DNA of 54,618 bases from Deltaproteobacteria bacterium RIFOXYA12_FULL_61_11 (GCA_001799195.1 MGSU01000066.1:1-54618), one strand, 5' to 3'. Counted from the stretch's first letter, positions 16,481 to 25,677 are shown. The notes: generated by a model not told the origin, from the sequence alone. Translations and numbers: made by a program.

Positions 16481-17374
16481 ATGCACCTCGATATCGTCGA
16501 AATCTTCCTCTTCCTGACCACCGGTGGCAGCATCGTCCTGGTCGCTCTGCTGCTCCTTCCCGATCAGGAAACCCTCAAGGCGCAACGAGCGCTCAAGGTG
16601 CGCGACGAATCCGAGGAGAACAAATACCTCCTCCTCAAATACACCAAGGTAATCTATACCTTCCTAACCCCTCATATGACCGCGCTCGCCCTTCCACGGT
16701 ATCGCGAACGCAAAGAACGCGCACTCGTCAAGGCAGGTTTGCGAGATATCATCGACGTCGATGATTTCCTGGCCTTGAAATGCAGCCTGCTGCTCCTCGT
16801 GTTCGTCTTCAAGATCATTTCTGCGCTCACCTCGACCGAGGCGCTCGATGTGAGCAGTATCGTGCTCTGGTGCGTAGTCGGCTTCTTCGTGCCGGATATC
16901 TGGCTGTCGATGATCACCAAACGCCGAGAAAATCGCATCCTGCGCGAATTACCCTTGTTCATCGACCTGCTCACCCTCTCGGTCGAAGCAGGTCTCGATT
17001 TCCTGGCCGCGATCACCCGCATCGTGGAAAAGCAGAAGGACAACCTCTTGGTCTCGGAATTCGATAAAATGCTGCGCGAGGTCAAACTCGGCACCTCCCG
17101 CGCTGACGCTCTGCGTAGTCTTTCGCAACGCCTCCAGGTGAGTCAGGTATCTTCCTTCCTCTCCGTACTGATCCAGGCAAGCCAAATGGGCATCAGCATC
17201 GGCGGCGTGCTGCGCATCCAATCCGACCTCATCCGCGAACAGCGCTTCCAAAAAGCCGAGAAAGCCGGAGCCCAGGCCACGCAAAAGCTGCTCTTCCCCC
17301 TCATCTTCTTCATTCTGCCCGCCCTCGTGCTGGTTATCTTCGGCCCCATCATCCTCGATCTCATGGGGGACTGA
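16481..17374 (+). CDS. tadC: TadC inner-membrane platform protein (T2SS-F family)
   Basis: 297 residues with an N-terminal helix, two helices near 100-145, the cytoplasmic T2SS-F domain (DLLTLSVEAGLDFLAAITRI, LREVKLGTSRADALRSLSQR, then SQMGISIGGVLRIQS) and a C-terminal helix (FFILPALVLVIFGP). This is the TadC signature. It should pair with TadB (5640-6521) to form the platform. The ribosome site GGAAGGAG lies just before the ATG. Placing tadC on the opposite strand from tadB is unusual, because the two are normally adjacent, and it separates their control. Confidence 0.9.
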   Translation: MHLDIVEIFLFLTTGGSIVLVALLLLPDQETLKAQRALKVRDESEENKYLLLKYTKVIYTFLTPHMTALALPRYRERKERALVKAGLRDIIDVDDFLALKCSLLLLVFVFKIISALTSTEALDVSSIVLWCVVGFFVPDIWLSMITKRRENRILRELPLFIDLLTLSVEAGLDFLAAITRIVEKQKDNLLVSEFDKMLREVKLGTSRADALRSLSQRLQVSQVSSFLSVLIQASQMGISIGGVLRIQSDLIREQRFQKAEKAGAQATQKLLFPLIFFILPALVLVIFGPIILDLMGD

Positions 17375-17432
17375 ACACCATGCACCCGCATACCTCATCC
17401 CTGTTTCTTTGCAGCCGGTCGGAATAACCCCC

Positions 17433-19085
17433 ATGAAGGGTCCGCGCCTCAAGACACTTGCCGGACCGGCCTCGGCAGAATCCTTCCCGCTCCTGGGTGA
17501 ACTGACCACGATCGGGAGAGGACCCGACAACAACGTGGTGCTCGCCTCGGCCACGGTTTCTCGCCATCATGCCCATGTCCGACAGACCGAAGCCGGTCAT
17601 CATATCGAGGACCTCGGCAGCGCCAACGGAGTCCAGGTCAACGGACAACGGGTACACGACGCCGAACTCCGTTCCGGCGATCGTATCCGCATCGGCGAGT
17701 TCGTCTTTACCTATCAACACGAACTTCCTGGCAGGATTGGAACCACCCAAGCCGCTGTTCACCAATCACGCGAAGAATCAAACCTTTCAGTAGGCGTGGT
17801 CGAAGAGGAAGCCCCTGAAGAGAGCGCTCTGCAAGAAACGGGATCGAACGGCCCAGCACAGTTCGGTCCCGGGGAAACCGCTCTGCCTTCAACCACCACC
17901 CGACCGCGACGTGTCTTCAGCGGGTTCGTCGAACGCATCTTAGCCTATGACTGGAAGACGAAGATCGTCTTACTGGTCCTCCTCTTCACCATCATCGTCT
18001 ATCAGACCATCATCGTCGGGGTCTTCGAGTTCGCCGACAACTTCATCATCACCCGCGGCGCCCAGAAGGCAGAACTCTTGGTCTCGCTGCTCGCCGAAAA
18101 ACACCGCTACGATCTCTACCAGGGCCGAGATCTGCTCATCGACCTCGAGAGCATCCTCAACGAACCCGGCGTCGTCGAAGCCTATCTCGCGGACGAATTA
18201 GGCCGAATTCGAGTGCCGACTTCGAAACAAGGCCAAGCCCTGCACGATACCATCACGAAAACCTCTCTGTTCCAAGGCACCTTGGCGACCAATTATCGGA
18301 ACATCAACGACGTCGTTGCCTTGGCAGAGCAGGGACAACCTCTTATCTTGGCCTATCCGGTCAAGGTCTGGATCGAGGAGGAGGTTACCTATAAAGTCAT
18401 AGGGGTAGCAAAACTGCTCTATGCCCCAACCGATATCCTTCCTCCTCCCGACCAAATTTTTCGCTTGCGGCTGGAAACCTTCCTCTATTTATCATTGGGT
18501 TCGATATTCTTGTACTTCGGCATCTTCGTTTTTACGATCTATCCGTTACGCCGCCTCAAGGACGAGACCGAACTGCTCATCAAGGAGAATATTTCCCGGC
18601 TCACCCTCTCGACCTCCTCTTTTCAAGAACTGACCGGCATTGTCGAGGGTATCAACCGCATCATGGCCAAGAAATTCGCCGTCAACAGGGATGCATCAGG
18701 TCTTGATGCCAGTTCAGCACAGTCTGCGAGCACTGTCGCAGAACCTCGGCTGGAATTCCTCCTGCAAACCATCAATGAGGGCGTGTTGGAACTGGACCCC
18801 GCGGGAATCGTTCTCCGGGTGAACCAACGAGCTGCCTTGCTCCTCTCCCTCTCCTTCAATGGAGGTGTAGGTCTGCACCTCGATGAAGTGGTTCCGGACA
18901 AAGACCTCAGGGAGGATTTTCACAAGATACTCGCAAGTCTCGATCGGGAAGGGACCTTCCAGGGCCCGGTCAGAGCGGGAGGGCCTGGTCAGATCGTGCT
19001 TGCCCGTGCGTTGCGTTTCAAGACAGACCTGGGTCAGACCTCTTCCTCCTTGTTCTGCTTCACCCAACAACCGGCAAGAGACTAG
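17433..19085 (+). CDS. Two-TM signalling protein: FHA, extracytoplasmic sensor, PAS-like domain
   Basis: 550 residues from the ATG at 17433. An FHA domain occupies residues 15-95 (IGRGPDNNVVLAS, SRHHAHV, SANGVQVNG). A disordered linker leads to a membrane helix at about 176-198, a 150-residue extracytoplasmic region, a second helix at about 350-370, a HAMP-like segment, and a C-terminal PAS-like domain (LLQTINEGVLELDPAG, near 455). There is no kinase, cyclase or HD output domain. It could relay an outside signal to a phosphothreonine partner of the Tad machinery. It follows tadC by 58 bases and is probably cotranscribed. The start has only a weak GGAA ribosome site; a TTG 24 bases upstream is possible. 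Confidence 0.8.
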   Translation: MKGPRLKTLAGPASAESFPLLGELTTIGRGPDNNVVLASATVSRHHAHVRQTEAGHHIEDLGSANGVQVNGQRVHDAELRSGDRIRIGEFVFTYQHELPGRIGTTQAAVHQSREESNLSVGVVEEEAPEESALQETGSNGPAQFGPGETALPSTTTRPRRVFSGFVERILAYDWKTKIVLLVLLFTIIVYQTIIVGVFEFADNFIITRGAQKAELLVSLLAEKHRYDLYQGRDLLIDLESILNEPGVVEAYLADELGRIRVPTSKQGQALHDTITKTSLFQGTLATNYRNINDVVALAEQGQPLILAYPVKVWIEEEVTYKVIGVAKLLYAPTDILPPPDQIFRLRLETFLYLSLGSIFLYFGIFVFTIYPLRRLKDETELLIKENISRLTLSTSSFQELTGIVEGINRIMAKKFAVNRDASGLDASSAQSASTVAEPRLEFLLQTINEGVLELDPAGIVLRVNQRAALLLSLSFNGGVGLHLDEVVPDKDLREDFHKILASLDREGTFQGPVRAGGPGQIVLARALRFKTDLGQTSSSLFCFTQQPARD

Positions 19086-19220
19086 GACACTCTTTGCGAC
19101 GCTGGAGGTGCAAAGGCTGCGACACTGCAAGGACGAGCTGCGCAACCTCTGCCAAGACAATCAACCAACCTTTTGTAGTTTATACCACCCTCGGTCGGCA
19201 TTGCCTTTGCATAGATCCGC

Positions 19221-19235
19221 CCGTGTTGCACACGG
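19221..19235. repeat. Perfect 6-bp inverted repeat upstream of the small secreted gene
   Basis: CCGTGT-TGC-ACACGG, 30 bases before the ATG at 19266. It could be an operator or a hairpin in the 5' leader. No convincing promoter was found around it. Confidence 0.35.
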
Positions 19236-19265
19236 TCGATCAATCCTGCAAGGGAGGTTCTCATT

Positions 19266-19517
19266 ATGAAGGGCTTGTTCATCATTGCGCTGACGTTGTT
19301 TGTGACCATTGGCATGGCGATGGCTGATACTCTGCAGGCGCAGACTACGGGTGGTGCGCAGGGAACCACCGTCAGTAATTGCCCGGATGTCACCGGCACT
19401 GGGGCGTCCACGGTCGTGACGAATCCTGCGACGGGCGCTGCTTCAGATTCAACGGTTCTGCCGACAGAACAACCCAAGAGAGCAGCGGACGTCGGGAATG
19501 TTTTTGGCAACCCGTGA
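19266..19517 (+). CDS. Small secreted protein, Thr/Gly/Ala-rich
   Basis: 83 residues. A good GGGAGG ribosome site precedes the ATG. Residues 1-20 form a signal peptide (FIIALTLFVTIGMAMA, cleavage after AMA). The mature 60 residues are rich in Thr, Gly, Ala and Val with a single Cys (SNCPDVTGTG). No family is recognised. It lies 180 bases after the FHA-PAS sensor gene, so it may have its own promoter, and it overlaps the next small secreted gene by 20 bases. Confidence 0.62.
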   Translation: MKGLFIIALTLFVTIGMAMADTLQAQTTGGAQGTTVSNCPDVTGTGASTVVTNPATGAASDSTVLPTEQPKRAADVGNVFGNP

Positions 19518-19839
19518 CAGGGCCCGTCGTTTGCTGTCCCTACCCCACACCCCTCTTCACCGCAGTGTAGGCATACCCTGCTTCCTCTCTGCCTGTGTGA
19601 TCATGGTGTTCTTCTCGAGTATAGCTTCGGCTCAGGTCGGAGCAGTGACACAATCGCCGGACTGCGCCACAATAGGCGCGAATTACGATGGATGGACCGT
19701 CACCACCGACCAGCACCAGATACCGAGAGTGACCCCCTTGTTACCCGTGGGAACGCCCACGGATGGTGGTGCTTCCGTGTCAGGTGTCCCGATCATTTAT
19801 ACGCCTACGGACACCGCGGGTAATGTCTGGGGACATTAG
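19498..19839 (+). CDS. Small secreted protein, second of a tandem pair
   Basis: 113 residues from the ATG at 19498; an internal ATG at 19603 would leave too short a signal. A hydrophobic stretch (PCFLSACVIMVFFSSIASA) ends in a likely signal peptidase I site before QVGAV. The mature part contains one Cys (SPDCATIG), is rich in Thr, Pro and Val, and has no recognised domain. The shared plan with the preceding gene (signal peptide, one early Cys, Thr/Gly-rich) suggests diverged relatives, though the sequences do not align by eye beyond that. Confidence 0.5.
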   Translation: MFLATRDRARRLLSLPHTPLHRSVGIPCFLSACVIMVFFSSIASAQVGAVTQSPDCATIGANYDGWTVTTDQHQIPRVTPLLPVGTPTDGGASVSGVPIIYTPTDTAGNVWGH

Positions 19840-19864
19840 TCCAGACAAGCATTCAACCCCTCCT

Positions 19865-19917
19865 GCTTTCAAGTTGCTTTTCCCCTCTGGCTGTGGTCCG
19901 TTCATTTGATTGAAAGC
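19865..19917. repeat. Spaced 8-bp inverted repeat upstream of the M20 peptidase gene
   Basis: GCTTTCAA at 19865-19872 and TTGAAAGC at 19910-19917, perfect arms 37 bases apart, in the 98-base gap before the peptidase gene. It has no T-run and is not a standard terminator; it may be regulatory or chance. Confidence 0.25.
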
Positions 19918-19937
19918 ACTCCCGATGGAATGGCGCC

Positions 19938-21299
19938 ATGCTTCGCCCACAGTTGCTCGACTCCATCATCCTCGACGAGGCCCAGCGGCACCTGCAAGCG
20001 CTCCTGCGGCTCGATTCACGCAATCCCGGAGCCTTCGAGACCGAGGTCGCCGATTATCTGGTAGCCGTGCTCCGGGCCGACGGCCTCGCCTGCACCGTCG
20101 TCGAGCCACACCCGCGCCGCCGCAATATCTTCACCGCCCTGGAGGTTCCTACCGGAGAACCCGGGTTGCTGCTCAGCGCCCATCTCGATACCGTGCCCTT
20201 CGACGAGCGGGCTTGGTCGGTCCCTCCTCTCTCGGGCGACCTACGAGATGGGTGCATCTACGGCCGCGGCTCGGTGGACATGAAACACCACCTCGTATAC
20301 TGCTTGATGACCATACTCCTGCTGCACCGGAAGGGTATTCCTCTGTGCCGCACCGTTCGTTTCGCCGGTTTCGCAGACGAAGAAGCCGGTTGCGCCATGG
20401 GTTCACGCTTCATCGTCGACCACCACCCGGAATTGCTCTCCGCCGGCTATGCCCTGAATGAAGTTGGTGGCTTCCCCATCTATTTCAAGGGTCGTAAATA
20501 CTTCCTCCTCGGCACCGAAGAAAAGGGTTTCGCGTGGGTCCGCCTCGTCCTCCGAGGGACGCCGGGGCATGGTTCGATCCCGACCCGGGACAACGTCATC
20601 CTCCGGATCTCCGAAATTGTCGGCCGCCTCAACGCGGCGGACCGCAGGGTCAGACTCTCAAACGCAGCCTGCGCGTTCGTCGACACGCTCGCCAGAGGCC
20701 AGAACCCCCTCACCGCGCTGGCCCTGCGGCTGCTCCAGAAGCCGATCCTGACCGATCGGCTCATCGCCTTGCTCCTACCGAGCGATCGGCGAGCCACCTT
20801 CACCGCCATGTTCCACAACACTTACAACCCCACGGTAGTGCTGACCGACGAGAGCGTCAATGTAGTGCCCTCGAGCCTGATCCTCTGCCTGGACTGCCGC
20901 ATCGTTCCGGGTGGTTCGGTCGCAGAGGTCCTCGAACTCTGTCGAGCCACCTTCGATGACGAGGCAGAGGTCTCACTCATCCAAGGCAGTGAACCCGTGC
21001 AACAAAGCAAGGACCAGACCCTGGTCGAGCACGTCACGGCCATGCTCGAACGCGAGGCTCCCGATAGTACCGTGGCCCCTTATCTAACCCTCGGTTTCAC
21101 CGACAGCACTAACCTCAACCGCCTCGGTATTGCGCCGCTCGGTTTCTCCCCGCTTGACCTCCCGCCCGAGCTGAATTTCACCGCCTTGTTCCACGGACAC
21201 GACGAACGGATTCCCCTTGCCGGTTTCCGCTGGGGCATGGATTTCTTCTACCGGGTTGTCCACGATTTCGTGGCCGCAAGACCAGGAGCAGTCTCATGA
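19938..21299 (+). CDS. M20-family metallopeptidase / ArgE-DapE-type deacylase
   Basis: 453 residues. The two-zinc site is readable: SAHLDTVP near 80-87 (His and Asp), GRGSVDMKHH near 112 (Asp), GFADEEAG near 149 (Glu-Glu), and a C-terminal LFHGHDERIP (His). A dimerisation insert follows GTPGHGS. Such enzymes hydrolyse amide bonds of N-acyl amino acids or dipeptides. Length and motifs fit a carboxypeptidase or deacylase, but the substrate is unknown. It is translationally coupled (ATGA) to the next gene and followed by a flippase, so it may act on a surface-glycan precursor; this is inference. Confidence 0.87.
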   Translation: MLRPQLLDSIILDEAQRHLQALLRLDSRNPGAFETEVADYLVAVLRADGLACTVVEPHPRRRNIFTALEVPTGEPGLLLSAHLDTVPFDERAWSVPPLSGDLRDGCIYGRGSVDMKHHLVYCLMTILLLHRKGIPLCRTVRFAGFADEEAGCAMGSRFIVDHHPELLSAGYALNEVGGFPIYFKGRKYFLLGTEEKGFAWVRLVLRGTPGHGSIPTRDNVILRISEIVGRLNAADRRVRLSNAACAFVDTLARGQNPLTALALRLLQKPILTDRLIALLLPSDRRATFTAMFHNTYNPTVVLTDESVNVVPSSLILCLDCRIVPGGSVAEVLELCRATFDDEAEVSLIQGSEPVQQSKDQTLVEHVTAMLEREAPDSTVAPYLTLGFTDSTNLNRLGIAPLGFSPLDLPPELNFTALFHGHDERIPLAGFRWGMDFFYRVVHDFVAARPGAVS

Positions 21300-21832
21300 C
21301 CTTCGAAGACCTGATCATCAAGACAAAGAAAGAATTGGAAGTAGTGTTCCAGGCCTGCGCGGCCCCGGAACTCAACGCCCTCGTCGATCGCGAATACGAC
21401 GGCTACAATCTGACCCCAATGGCCGCCCTGCTCGGTATACGCAAGTTCCGCAAGGGCTTTTTCGATCCTCAGGGACATCTCGCCGGCAGCGAGGAACTCG
21501 AGGGCTACAACGTCCCGGTGTTTCAGACCGCCTTCCACGAGCGCTGGATGGCAAAACCCTGCGAGGAGAATCCCCACCGCTTCGGGTTCTACACCGTGCG
21601 ACCGGCAGAGCGCGAGGACATCGACAATGCCTACCCCAAGGCCCTGTTGCTCAATTACGGACGCAGCCCGCGCAACCCTTGGTTCAGGGTAGAACGCGCC
21701 CTCCGCGATTACCTGGTAGCCGTCAACCCCGGCGACCCCGATGTGCTCCTCGGCAAAGCCTATATCGCCGTCGGCTCCCTGCGCGTCTTCTCCAACTTCT
21801 TTGCTCTTCGCCGAGTGCCCAACACCGGCTGA
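21296..21832 (+). CDS. Protein of unknown function (178 aa)
   Basis: 178 residues, soluble by appearance, with no signal peptide or membrane helix. Notable stretches are LLGIRKFRKGFFDPQGHL, RFGFYTVRPAEREDIDN and YPKALLLNYGRSPRNP. I do not recognise the family. Its start overlaps the stop of the M20 peptidase gene (ATGA) and it ends one base before the flippase ATG, so it is firmly within that operon and probably works in the same pathway. The codon use and framing look like a real gene. Confidence 0.7.
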   Translation: MTFEDLIIKTKKELEVVFQACAAPELNALVDREYDGYNLTPMAALLGIRKFRKGFFDPQGHLAGSEELEGYNVPVFQTAFHERWMAKPCEENPHRFGFYTVRPAEREDIDNAYPKALLLNYGRSPRNPWFRVERALRDYLVAVNPGDPDVLLGKAYIAVGSLRVFSNFFALRRVPNTG

Positions 21833-21833
21833 C

Positions 21834-23294
21834 ATGACCACGATCTTCCGCGAACTCAACGTCGGCAGCGGCGTCAACCTCGTCGGTCTGGTTCTGCGCA
21901 GCAGCAAGCCACTGTATCTCATACTCGTGGCCAACCTCTTCGACCATACCGCCTTCGGGCTGTATACCCTACTCTACGCCCTGGTCGAGATCCTCTCGGG
22001 TTTCGCCATCTTCGGCATGGAACACGCGCTGTTGAACTTCATCTCCCGCTATGATGGCGTCGACGAGGCCGAGGAATACCGAGTCCTACGCAGTTCCATC
22101 TTCTTGCCGATCCTCCTCTCGTTCCTGCTCGCCGCTCCATTGTGGTTGGTGCCCGGAACCTGCACGGCTCTACTTTCACTGGAAGAGGATGTGACCCTGG
22201 CCTTGCTGCTCACCGGTTTGATGGTGCCGTGCCTGACCCTGCTCAAGGCTTTGCTCGCCGCCACCCGCGGCAAGCGCGAAATGCGCTGGCAGGTGATCAT
22301 CTATGACATGGGAGAACCGCTACTCCTGCTCGCGATCGTGCCGCTGCTCTTCTGGCTGGGCGCCACCACGCACGGTTTGCTCTCGGGCCACTTGCTGGTC
22401 CTTACCCTCTTGCTCCTCCCGGCCGGCCTCGTCTTCGATAGGATGTTCTCCCTCCGGCTCCTCTTCTCCCTGACGGCGCGGCCGTGGTTCTCGCGCCAAG
22501 CCTTGGTGTATGGGCTCGACATGAGTCTGCCGCAACTCGGCTCGAAGTTCATCCGCCGCATCGACCTGTTCATCGTCAATCACTACTTGCCCCTCGAGGT
22601 GGTCGGTATCTATGGCGTCGCAGCCGAACTCGCGCAGTTCTTCGCCAAGATCCGGGCCTCCTACACCCCTATCGTGGTCCCGGTGCTGTCCCACCAGTAC
22701 CGAGAAGGCGACCTGCAAGGAGTTCGCTTCACCGCGGCCTATATGGCGTACTTCGTGACTCTGATCTCGGTACCCTTCTTCCTAGTCTTGCTACTCCACG
22801 GTGAGCTGCTGCTCGGGCTCTACGGAAAGGATTTCGTGCAGGGGTATGAAGCCATGACCTTGCTCTGTCTGAGCGTGGTTCTGACCGGCCTTGCCGGGCC
22901 GGCGGGCGAAGTCCTCGCCGTGCATGGTTTACCGCGGCTCTTCGCCTGGTATTGCCTGCTCCAGATGATCCTGATCACGCTGCTCGGTATACTTTTCACG
23001 CCGGAGTTCGGCCTGCGCGGAGCCGCGCTGGCTTCTTCCCTGGCTCTCATCCTCAGCAGGCTGAGCCTCTATATCCACTCCCAGCACGTAACCTCGGTCT
23101 CTCCGTTCTCACCGCCGGTGCGCCGTCTCGTCGGCCTCTCGATCCTGATCCTCGGACTTGCGTGGTGGCTGCGTTCGGGACCCCTGGTCACGGCCTCGTG
23201 GAACTCCGTACTCCCGGTCACCCTCGGACTCTTGGGAGCCTACTCCGCCGCTTTGTGGTCTACCACGAGCTCCATGCTGACCTCGCGTCAATGA
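21834..23294 (+). CDS. Wzx/MATE-like polysaccharide flippase
   Basis: 486 residues from the ATG at 21834, one base after the previous stop; the upstream part of this open frame is a shadow. About 12-14 membrane helices are evident, with the N-terminal YLILVANLFDHTAFGLYTLL and a central SLPQLGSKFIRRIDLFIVNH that are characteristic of the polysaccharide-transporter/MurJ-like superfamily. It would move lipid-linked glycan units across the inner membrane. It is convergent with the three glycosyltransferase genes and probably serves the same polysaccharide. Confidence 0.87.
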   Translation: MTTIFRELNVGSGVNLVGLVLRSSKPLYLILVANLFDHTAFGLYTLLYALVEILSGFAIFGMEHALLNFISRYDGVDEAEEYRVLRSSIFLPILLSFLLAAPLWLVPGTCTALLSLEEDVTLALLLTGLMVPCLTLLKALLAATRGKREMRWQVIIYDMGEPLLLLAIVPLLFWLGATTHGLLSGHLLVLTLLLLPAGLVFDRMFSLRLLFSLTARPWFSRQALVYGLDMSLPQLGSKFIRRIDLFIVNHYLPLEVVGIYGVAAELAQFFAKIRASYTPIVVPVLSHQYREGDLQGVRFTAAYMAYFVTLISVPFFLVLLLHGELLLGLYGKDFVQGYEAMTLLCLSVVLTGLAGPAGEVLAVHGLPRLFAWYCLLQMILITLLGILFTPEFGLRGAALASSLALILSRLSLYIHSQHVTSVSPFSPPVRRLVGLSILILGLAWWLRSGPLVTASWNSVLPVTLGLLGAYSAALWSTTSSMLTSRQ

Positions 23295-23324
23295 TCCACC
23301 TGCGGAGGCGATATCCCCAGGAAT

Positions 23325-24545
23325 TCAGGCAGGCCGCAACCAGGATCCCACAAATTGGGCCAAGCGCCGGACCGGACTCCGGCGGTTCGGAACACCTTCC
23401 AGGAGAGCCACATACAGCTCGAGATGGGCTTCGACCATGAGCTTGTCACTGTAGCTCTGGGCTCTCAGTCTCCCCGCTTCGCCGAAGCGTCGCCGCAAGG
23501 AAACATCGCGGACCAATGTGAGTACCCGCGCGACCAACCCCTCTACGTCGCCGGGACCGACCAGCCACCCGGTCGAACCGTGTTCGACCACTTCGGAGAC
23601 CCCACCTACCCGCGTGGCCACGACCGGGAGAGCGTTGAGCATGGCCTCCACAAGCACCCTGCCCATCCCTTCGTTGCGAGAGGTCAGGAGGAAGAGGTCC
23701 AGGAGAGCGAACACCTCCGAGGCATTGGGCCTGTCGGTCCACAGGTGGACCCGTTCCTCAAGACCGTGCTCGGTGAGAAAGGCGTGGATCTCGGCCTCGA
23801 GGGGACCGTCGCCGACCATCACCAGGTGAACCGCAGGTTGCGACTCGGCAACCCGAGCAAAGGCCAGGAGCGCGGTGAGAGGATCTTTGATCGGTTCCAG
23901 TCGTCCAACCCACCCGAGGACCACGGTCTCGTCATCGAAACCCGCGGCAGCTCGGGCCTCGCGACGTTCGTCTTGCTCCCGCCTGCGGTACTCCTCGAGG
24001 ACGATTCCGGAATGGATGGCCGTATACTGCTCTCGTCTGCCAATACCACGCTCGAGGTGTTCCTCGATCCCCTGCCTGGTCAGGGTCACTATCCGGTCGG
24101 TGAAGGGAGCGAGTACGCGCTCGCATACGACGAAGACCGCGACCAGAGGAGTGCTGAAATAGCCCGTGAAAACATGGCCATGGGGAGTATGCACGATCAC
24201 CGGACAGCCGGCGAACAGGGCTGCGAGGCGGCCGAGCACCCCGGCTTTGGAGGTGTGCGTGTGGACCAGGGTCACCTGCTCGCGCCGGAACAAACGCACG
24301 AGTTCCAGCAGCGCTCTCAGATCCTGTCGCGGGGAGAGGTTGCGGACCAGGGCGGGGAGGAGGACGATGTCCCCCCCTTGCTCGCGCAAGCGCCCCAGAT
24401 AACGGGTTGGTACCACGGTAGGTCCATGGACTAGCAGACTGGGAAAGCGACCCATGGTGCCGAGCACGGTCAGCACCGTGCAATCGGCAGATCCTCCAAG
24501 GTCGAGCCTGGTGATGACATGGGCGATGCGCGGTCTAGACTCCAT
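23325..24545 (-). CDS. Glycosyltransferase family 4
   Basis: 406 residues, two Rossmann-like halves. The N-terminus (IAHVITRLDLGGSADCT) carries the glycine-rich acceptor loop. The C-terminal half has LGWVGRLEPIKDP and the retaining GT4 motif RNEGMGRVLVEAM, with Glu-x7-Glu for the sugar-nucleotide. It transfers a sugar from an NDP-sugar donor; the sugar is unknown. It is last in a four-gene run (OM barrel, GT, GT, GT) with overlapping ends; its start overlaps the preceding gene by 11 bases. Confidence 0.88.
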   Translation of the reverse strand: MESRPRIAHVITRLDLGGSADCTVLTVLGTMGRFPSLLVHGPTVVPTRYLGRLREQGGDIVLLPALVRNLSPRQDLRALLELVRLFRREQVTLVHTHTSKAGVLGRLAALFAGCPVIVHTPHGHVFTGYFSTPLVAVFVVCERVLAPFTDRIVTLTRQGIEEHLERGIGRREQYTAIHSGIVLEEYRRREQDERREARAAAGFDDETVVLGWVGRLEPIKDPLTALLAFARVAESQPAVHLVMVGDGPLEAEIHAFLTEHGLEERVHLWTDRPNASEVFALLDLFLLTSRNEGMGRVLVEAMLNALPVVATRVGGVSEVVEHGSTGWLVGPGDVEGLVARVLTLVRDVSLRRRFGEAGRLRAQSYSDKLMVEAHLELYVALLEGVPNRRSPVRRLAQFVGSWLRPA

Positions 24546-25677
24546 GAGCCAAGTCCTTCAAGCTGGCCAGAACTGCCTCGGGGGTGTGGCGTTCTTCGAC
24601 CAAACGCCGCCCTCGTTGTCCTAAGCGTTGCCGCAACCGGGGAGACTCGTCGAGTTCGCGAACCAACGCTACGATACGCGGGACATCGGTCGGCGCGACC
24701 AGATACCCGTTCTCACCGTCCACGAGCGCATCCCCACTGCCTCCGTCGACACTCGCGATCACGGGTACCCCGTGAGCTGCGGCTTCCAGCAGGACCATGC
24801 CGAAACCTTCGATCCAGGTCTCACTGCGTTCGCTGAGCAAGAGGAACACCAGGGCGATGCGATAGAGCGCCGGGAGTTCCTCGTCCTGGAGATAGCCCGT
24901 CAGAGTCACCCGTTCCTGCAAGCCTCGCCGTCGGAGATCCTCTTCAAGCCCAATCCGGTCTGGACCTTCACCGACGATGAGGTAATGGAAGCTGCTGTCG
25001 AGGAAGGTCAGAACGTCCAAGACCCGGCGATGGCCCTTGGTCGGGATCAAACGCCCCACGGTGAGCAAGACTTTTTTGCCTGCCAATCGCCGGAGTAGGG
25101 CTCCGACCTCGGGCGAAGGCCGCGCTCCGGCCTTGATCCGGGGCATGACGAAGGGAGGGTTGAGCACGGCAAGTCGGTCCCTTACCCTGGGTTCCCATTC
25201 CGCGAGCAGCGCCGCGGTCTTGCTGCTATTCGCGACGACGACCTCGGCTTGTCGCAACAGAGCCAGGACCAAGGGACGGAGTAGGGGATGCTTCACATAC
25301 TCGAGGAAATCCCCTCCGTGGAAGAAGACGACCAGCCTCGTGCCGAAGAGTCGACGTGCCACCAAGCCACCAAGACCAGCGAGCAGGGGTTGGAAGGCAA
25401 TCACGGCGACCGGCTTCCGGCCCCTCGTCTCGCACAACACATAGACCGTCATCACCAGAACCCGCAGAATCCTGTTCAGCGGCTTCGTACCGAGGGGCAG
25501 GTAACGGCGCACCAGGAGGGAATGTCCCCCGCCGGGTGGTTCGGCCAGGTGCGGGACCAAAACCACCAAATGCCCGTCTCGATCGGCTCGGACCAGGCCG
25601 GACGCGAAACGGGCCTCGCCTCCGCTGGCCGGGGGGAAGTCGCCGCTCACGAAGAGCAGAGGCCGTTGATCGTTCAT
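24535..25677 (-). CDS. Glycosyltransferase family 4
   Basis: 380 residues from the ATG at 25677, which overlaps the stop of the previous gene (ATGA); the open frame continues upstream only as shadow. The N-terminus LFVSGDFPPASGGEARF is a typical GT4 acceptor loop. VLLTVGRLIPTKGHR and EGFGMVLLEAAAHG give the donor-binding C-domain with the Glu-x7-Glu pair. Like its neighbours it should build a cytoplasmic glycan intermediate for export. Confidence 0.87.
   Translation of the reverse strand: MNDQRPLLFVSGDFPPASGGEARFASGLVRADRDGHLVVLVPHLAEPPGGGHSLLVRRYLPLGTKPLNRILRVLVMTVYVLCETRGRKPVAVIAFQPLLAGLGGLVARRLFGTRLVVFFHGGDFLEYVKHPLLRPLVLALLRQAEVVVANSSKTAALLAEWEPRVRDRLAVLNPPFVMPRIKAGARPSPEVGALLRRLAGKKVLLTVGRLIPTKGHRRVLDVLTFLDSSFHYLIVGEGPDRIGLEEDLRRRGLQERVTLTGYLQDEELPALYRIALVFLLLSERSETWIEGFGMVLLEAAAHGVPVIASVDGGSGDALVDGENGYLVAPTDVPRIVALVRELDESPRLRQRLGQRGRRLVEERHTPEAVLASLKDLAHGV

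Noticed and set aside
1202-17374. A prepilin peptidase (TadV/CpaA) gene within the Tad locus
   Set aside because: No open frame with the GxGD aspartyl peptidase pattern and multiple helices was found.
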